NCBI GenBank assembly: GCA_937915475.1
Contig: CALGIR010000370.1
Location: 1-19,108, forward strand
Direction: 5' to 3'
DNA from: an uncultured Bacteroidales bacterium
Lineage (GTDB): Bacteria; Bacteroidota; Bacteroidia; Bacteroidales; Tenuifilaceae
Length of the DNA stretch: 19,108 nucleotides
The translations under genes were made by a program, and so were the position numbers. The notes below the pieces were generated by a model. The model made no database searches, was not told where the DNA came from, and saw nothing but the letters and a program-made list of their open reading frames with translations. This document shows, in pieces, positions 15,739 to 19,108 of the stretch (positions within the stretch are counted from its first letter, which is position 1; each line of letters opens with the position of its first letter).

Positions 15739-15828
15739 ACTACGCTTCAATTCATAATTGTAGATTTTATGAAACGAGCACGAGAAAAACTTTACATAAA
15801 CGGGAGTGATTATTACTGCGAGTTCCAT

Positions 15829-15850
15829 ACCTGCCTGCCGTTAGGCAGGT
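15829..15850 (+). repeat. GC-rich hairpin in the leader of nadE
   Basis: A perfect 8-base inverted repeat, ACCTGCCT / AGGCAGGT, around a 6-base loop ends 28 bases before the nadE start codon. It is far more GC-rich than its surroundings. It could be a REP-like element, an attenuator or RNA structure affecting nadE translation, or a terminator for the barrel gene. No T-tract follows. Confidence 0.5.
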
Positions 15851-15878
15851 GTTCCTTTGAAAATCAATAAATAGACAT

Positions 15879-17522
15879 ATGAAAATTGCTCTTGCTCAAC
15901 AGAACTATATCGTAGGCGATTTTGAGTACAATGCTGATAAGATTATCAAAGCAATTGGCTTGGCAAAAGCCAAAGGGGCTTGTCTTGTGGTTTTTTCTGA
16001 ACTCTCGGTCTGCGGTTATCCACCGCACGATTTGCTCTGTCGTAATGTCTTTATCCAAAAGTGTTTAGTGGCTGTTGAACAGGTTGCCAAGCATTGCAAA
16101 GGGATTGCTGCTGTGGTGGGAGCACCAGCCATTAATCCCGAACCTACGGGTAAGCCTTTATTCAATTCTGCATATTTGCTAAGCGATGGTAAAATTCAGA
16201 GTGTACACCACAAGGCATTGCTGTCTACCTATGATGTTTTTGACGAGGATAGATACTTTGAGGCGAATCATAATTTTACCATGGCAAATCTTAATGGCAA
16301 ACAAATTGCCATTACCATTTGCGGAGATTTATGCGATAATAAGCCAACAACGGCGGGAATGAGACGAAATAAGGTTTCACCAATGGCTGAACTTAAAAAG
16401 CAGAATCCCGATTTGGTGATTAATATTGCCGCATCCCCATTTTCGTACGATATCGATAGTTTTAAATTAGCTGCTTTTGGTGAATATGCAAAAGGGCTTG
16501 GGATACCAATAATCAGCGTAAACCAGGTGGGTGCAAATACCGACTTAATATTCAATGGTGCCTCAATGGCGCTTAACGCAAATGGGGCTTTGGCTAAAAG
16601 GCTAAACTCTTTTGTTGAAGATATTCAGATTGTTGATACTGAAATTGACAGCTTTATTAATGCCGAAAATCAATTTGAACCCAGCGATTACATAGCCCAA
16701 ATTCACGATGCTTTGGTTTTAGGGGTTCGCGATTATTTTCAAAAATCTGGGTTTACCAAGGCAACGCTTGGCCTATCGGGCGGGCTAGATTCGGCGGTTA
16801 CCTTAGTGCTTGCTCAAAAAGCCCTCGGAAACCAAAACCTGCGAGTTTTGTTACTTCCTTCACACTTCTCATCGCAGCATTCTATTGACGATGCTGTGGC
16901 ATTGGCAGATAATCTTAACATTAAATATGATATTGTAAATATTAAGGATTCATTTGATATCATAAACCAAGGGTTAAACCCTGTGTTTGGCGATTTACCT
17001 AGCGATTTGACCGAAGAGAATATTCAGGCGCGAGTAAGAGGGGTAATGCTTATGGCCTTATCGAATAAACTTGGGTATCTTTTGCTCAACACATCCAATA
17101 AAAGTGAGGCGGCGGTTGGCTACGGAACCCTTTATGGCGACATGTGTGGCGCTTTAGCAGTTCTAGGCGATGTTTATAAAACCGATGTTTTTAAGTTAGC
17201 CTATTATATCAATAGAGAGGTTGAGGTAATCCCCATAAATACCATTGTAAAACCACCCTCGGCAGAGCTTAGACCCGAGCAAAAAGATTCCGACTCGTTG
17301 CCCGATTATCCAATACTCGATGGTATTCTTCGTAAGTATATTGAGAATCAAAAAAGTGCAAATGAAATTATTGCACTTGGCTTTGATGCTGAAGTGGTAA
17401 CCAAAATTATTCGATTAGTTAATATCAGCGAGCATAAGCGTTTTCAATCTCCACCAACCTTAAGGGTTTCATCAAAAGCTTTTGGTCTAGGGCGACGGAT
17501 GCCTCTAGTTGCCAGATTATAG
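15879..17522 (+). CDS. nadE: Glutamine-dependent NAD+ synthetase
   Basis: A 547-residue two-domain enzyme that amidates nicotinic acid adenine dinucleotide to NAD+ using glutamine, the last step of NAD biosynthesis. The N-terminal nitrilase-type glutaminase (about 1-270) has the catalytic triad Glu41 (FSELSVCGYPP), Lys112 (HHKALLSTYDVFDEDRYF) and Cys148 (ITICGDL). The ATP-dependent synthetase domain (about 275-547) has the PP-loop SGGLDS (300-305), the NTSNKSE and YGTLYGDMCG substrate-binding stretches, and the PPSAELRPEQKDSDSLP loop. The residue after the catalytic Cys is Gly rather than the common Glu, but the CxD pattern is kept, so activity is expected. The gene is preceded by a hairpin and followed by an AT-rich gap, suggesting a single-gene unit. 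Cytoplasmic. Confidence 0.96.
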   Translation: MKIALAQQNYIVGDFEYNADKIIKAIGLAKAKGACLVVFSELSVCGYPPHDLLCRNVFIQKCLVAVEQVAKHCKGIAAVVGAPAINPEPTGKPLFNSAYLLSDGKIQSVHHKALLSTYDVFDEDRYFEANHNFTMANLNGKQIAITICGDLCDNKPTTAGMRRNKVSPMAELKKQNPDLVINIAASPFSYDIDSFKLAAFGEYAKGLGIPIISVNQVGANTDLIFNGASMALNANGALAKRLNSFVEDIQIVDTEIDSFINAENQFEPSDYIAQIHDALVLGVRDYFQKSGFTKATLGLSGGLDSAVTLVLAQKALGNQNLRVLLLPSHFSSQHSIDDAVALADNLNIKYDIVNIKDSFDIINQGLNPVFGDLPSDLTEENIQARVRGVMLMALSNKLGYLLLNTSNKSEAAVGYGTLYGDMCGALAVLGDVYKTDVFKLAYYINREVEVIPINTIVKPPSAELRPEQKDSDSLPDYPILDGILRKYIENQKSANEIIALGFDAEVVTKIIRLVNISEHKRFQSPPTLRVSSKAFGLGRRMPLVARL

Positions 17523-17608
17523 TTACTCAACCCAGATTTAATTTACTTTTTTAGTGTTTTTTATGTAAAAGGTAAGGAATCTCATTTTCTGCTGTAAAAC
17601 ATTTTATT

Positions 17609-17616
17609 TATCTTTG
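17609..17616 (+). promoter_or_regulatory. Probable -7 element for the Crp/Fnr-family gene
   Basis: TATCTTTG fits TAnnTTTG exactly, with only a T-rich approximation (TTTC, 17586-17589) as -33 box. The start codon is 107 bases downstream, leaving room for leader regulation, though no clear operator palindrome was recognised. Confidence 0.4.
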
Positions 17617-17722
17617 CGTTTTAAATTTAACAGCATTACTAATAAAATATCTGTTTGCAGATACTTTGCAACAAAAAATAGATGCAAACCTTTGCCTTCA
17701 GTATATAATAAGCACATAAAAT

Positions 17723-18424
17723 ATGGCGTATCCGTCTATTGATATCCAAAGCGCATTTGAGGGTGTTTGTTCCTTATTCAAAAATTTAAAACCCCGAGAG
17801 AAGGAGTTAATGTTCCGCAGTTTTACCTGCATTCAATACCGAAAAGGCGAAATTATATACCGCAATGGCGAAGTACCAGTGGGGTTAGTTTGCCTAATTA
17901 AGGGCAAGGCGAAAATTTTTCAGGAGGGTGTAGGTGGCCGCGACCAAATTGTACGCATGGCAAAACCCATAGGGTTTATTGGCTATCGAGCCCTACTTGC
18001 CGACGAGAATCATATTGCATCAGCCGAGGCTTTGGAGGATTGTGTTGTGGGTGAAATAGAGCGCAGCTGCATAATTAAAATTCTACAATCTAATGCGCTT
18101 CTAACATACCATATTCTTAAATCGATTGCCACTGAACTAGGTTTCTCAAATAGTAGAACAGTAACCCTAACCCAAAAGCATATTCGTGGACGATTGGCCG
18201 AGAGCTTGATATTCCTCCGCGAAACATATGGGCTTGAAGACGATAATCATACCATTAAAGTTTATCTCTCAAGAGAAGATTTGGCCAATCTTTCAAACAT
18301 GACAACTTCTAACGCCATTAGAACACTCTCGGCTTTTGCAAGCGAAGGTGTACTCGAGTTGGATGGCCGTAGAATAAAAATTATGGATGCCTTTAAACTC
18401 GAACGAATTAGCGATTTGGGGTAA
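17723..18424 (+). CDS. Crp/Fnr family transcriptional regulator
   Basis: A 233-residue regulator. An N-terminal cyclic-nucleotide-binding-type beta roll (about 15-125, with KGEIIYRNGEVPVGLVCLIKG) joins a dimer helix to a C-terminal winged helix-turn-helix (about 150-222). The recognition region is LSREDLANLSNMTTSNAIRTLSAF, where Ser-Arg-Glu-Asp-Leu-Ala and the following helix are typical of HTH_Crp. Cysteines at 16, 36, 57, 107 and 116 are not arranged as the N-terminal FNR iron-sulfur cluster, so oxygen sensing of the FNR type is not supported. The ligand, if any, is unknown. Related Bacteroidota regulators respond to redox or nitrosative stress, but assigning one here would be a guess. The gene is convergent with the alanine racemase gene and seems to be transcribed alone. 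Confidence 0.9.
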   Translation: MAYPSIDIQSAFEGVCSLFKNLKPREKELMFRSFTCIQYRKGEIIYRNGEVPVGLVCLIKGKAKIFQEGVGGRDQIVRMAKPIGFIGYRALLADENHIASAEALEDCVVGEIERSCIIKILQSNALLTYHILKSIATELGFSNSRTVTLTQKHIRGRLAESLIFLRETYGLEDDNHTIKVYLSREDLANLSNMTTSNAIRTLSAFASEGVLELDGRRIKIMDAFKLERISDLG

Positions 18425-18426
18425 TT

Positions 18427-18460
18427 GCTTAAGGTAATTTGTTAAGCAGCTAAAAGCTGC
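18427..18460. terminator. Alternative hairpins between convergent genes
   Basis: Two overlapping inverted repeats lie in the 63-base gap between the Crp/Fnr and alanine racemase stops: GCTTAA (18427-18432) with TTAAGC (18442-18447), and GCAGCT with AGCTGC (18446-18460, 3-base loop). They share bases and so cannot form together. The location suggests a two-way transcription end, though no strong T-tract follows. Confidence 0.45.
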
Positions 18461-18487
18461 AATGATATACGTTTTCGCTTAATGAGT

Positions 18488-19108
18488 TTATTCCTGAATA
18501 TAGATTCTTTTCACTCTTCTGGAAATTGAGGTAAGTACCTCGTAAGGAATCGTTTCAAGAGTATTGGCTATTTCAATTATCGATGGTTTATCCCCAAATA
18601 TAATTACCTCATCGCCCTCATTTACCAGCTGAATATTAGTTACATCAATCATGCAGGTATCCATACTTATGTTTCCAATAATAGGCGCAAGGTTACCCTT
18701 CACCATAAAGCTTCCTTTTCCATTACTTAATCTACGATTTAAACCATCGGCGTAGCCAATGGGTATGGTGGCAATTATCGATGGTTGCTTAACAACTCCC
18801 ATTCGGTTGTAGCCAACCGTTTCGCCAGCATCTATCTCATGGAGTTGGGCTACAAAGGTTTTTAGCGTGCTCACATTTTCTAGATGTTTCTGGTGAACAG
18901 AGCTAATGCCATACAACCCAATACCCAAGCGCACTGCATCAAATTGATACTGACTAAATCTCTCTATTCCTGCAGAGTTCAGAATGTGTAGCATAGGTTT
19001 ATAGTCTAGGGTTTCTGTGATTTGCTGGCTTGCTGTTTCAAACCTTTTTACCTGTTTGTGTGTAAACTTGTCGTGCTGGCTATCGTCGGTGGCAACCAAA
19101 TGCGAGAA
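18488..19108 (-). CDS. Alanine racemase domain, probably of a MurF-Alr fusion (5' end beyond window)
   Basis: The C-terminal 206 residues of a fold-type III PLP-dependent alanine racemase, which supplies D-alanine for peptidoglycan. The frame is open to the window edge, so the TTG at 19099 is an internal Leu codon and not a start. Seen are the FSHLVATDD...HDKFTHKQ segment typical of the racemase half of Bacteroidota MurF-Alr fusions; HILNSAGI; the PLP-contact Arg in VRLGIGLYG; the catalytic Tyr in ETVGYNRMG (about residue 100 of this fragment); and NISMDTCMIDV near the second active site. The end, TSISRRVKRIYIQE, is the normal C terminus. Whether the N-terminal MurF ligase (UDP-MurNAc-tripeptide-D-Ala-D-Ala joining) is fused cannot be seen, because it would lie beyond 19108. 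Confidence 0.93.
   Translation of the reverse strand, partial: FSHLVATDDSQHDKFTHKQVKRFETASQQITETLDYKPMLHILNSAGIERFSQYQFDAVRLGIGLYGISSVHQKHLENVSTLKTFVAQLHEIDAGETVGYNRMGVVKQPSIIATIPIGYADGLNRRLSNGKGSFMVKGNLAPIIGNISMDTCMIDVTNIQLVNEGDEVIIFGDKPSIIEIANTLETIPYEVLTSISRRVKRIYIQE

Noticed and set aside
16321..16360. Loss of the usual Glu after the catalytic Cys in NAD synthetase (ICGDL)
   Set aside because: Nitrilase-superfamily members vary at this position while keeping the CxD pattern, so it is not evidence of inactivity.
1..19108. CRISPR array, prophage, insertion sequence, defence system or tRNA
   Set aside because: No regularly spaced repeats, transposase or integrase genes, Cas or restriction genes, or cloverleaf sequences were recognised on either strand.

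Overview
The window looks like chromosomal DNA from a member of the Bacteroidota, most likely a Bacteroidales or Marinilabiliales-type organism. Four things point there. Several genes are preceded by the Bacteroidota -7 promoter element TAnnTTTG and lack clear Shine-Dalgarno sequences. The partial alanine racemase at the right edge carries the sequence signature of the MurF-Alr fusion found in this phylum. The FtsE protein has the Bacteroidota-type GKVGSGKT P-loop. There is also a TPR/SpoIIE-type phosphatase and a DUF7033-type deacetylase. No rRNA, tRNA, CRISPR array, insertion sequence or phage gene was seen.

Layout. Positions 1-1109 (minus) hold the N-terminal three quarters of a haem catalase, cut by the window edge, with a 7-1-7 inverted repeat resembling a PerR box just upstream of its start. 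After a 587-base AT-rich gap come four tightly spaced plus-strand genes (1697-6068): a large DUF7033-type polysaccharide deacetylase-like protein, a FemAB/GNAT-fold acyltransferase, a NodB-type deacetylase and a second GNAT protein. The last three overlap end to end. This looks like an envelope- or exopolysaccharide-modification operon whose substrate is unknown. A symmetrical hairpin separates it from a convergent minus-strand pair, ftsE and a 72-residue protein encoded directly upstream of it.

Positions 7200-7490 form a non-coding patch of short GC-rich hairpins resembling REP elements. It is followed by a minus-strand DoxX-like membrane protein and a minus-strand di-haem c-type cytochrome-like gene that ends in a strong intrinsic terminator. 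The cytochrome gene is split by a -1 frameshift near 9473; the two halves together would encode about 700 residues.

The right half is mostly housekeeping genes on the plus strand, each apparently with its own promoter: a TPR-transmembrane-SpoIIE phosphatase (10614-12965), formate-tetrahydrofolate ligase (13145-14815) with a terminator, a small outer-membrane beta-barrel protein (15064-15738), glutamine-dependent NAD+ synthetase (15879-17522) with a hairpin in its leader, and a Crp/Fnr-family regulator (17723-18424). A convergent minus-strand gene at the right edge encodes the alanine racemase domain.

The parts most worth following up are the four-gene surface-modification operon, the frameshifted di-haem protein, and the catalase, whose arginine codon use differs sharply from the neighbouring operon and which has a candidate peroxide-responsive operator. 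No clear-cut, wholly new system is evident.
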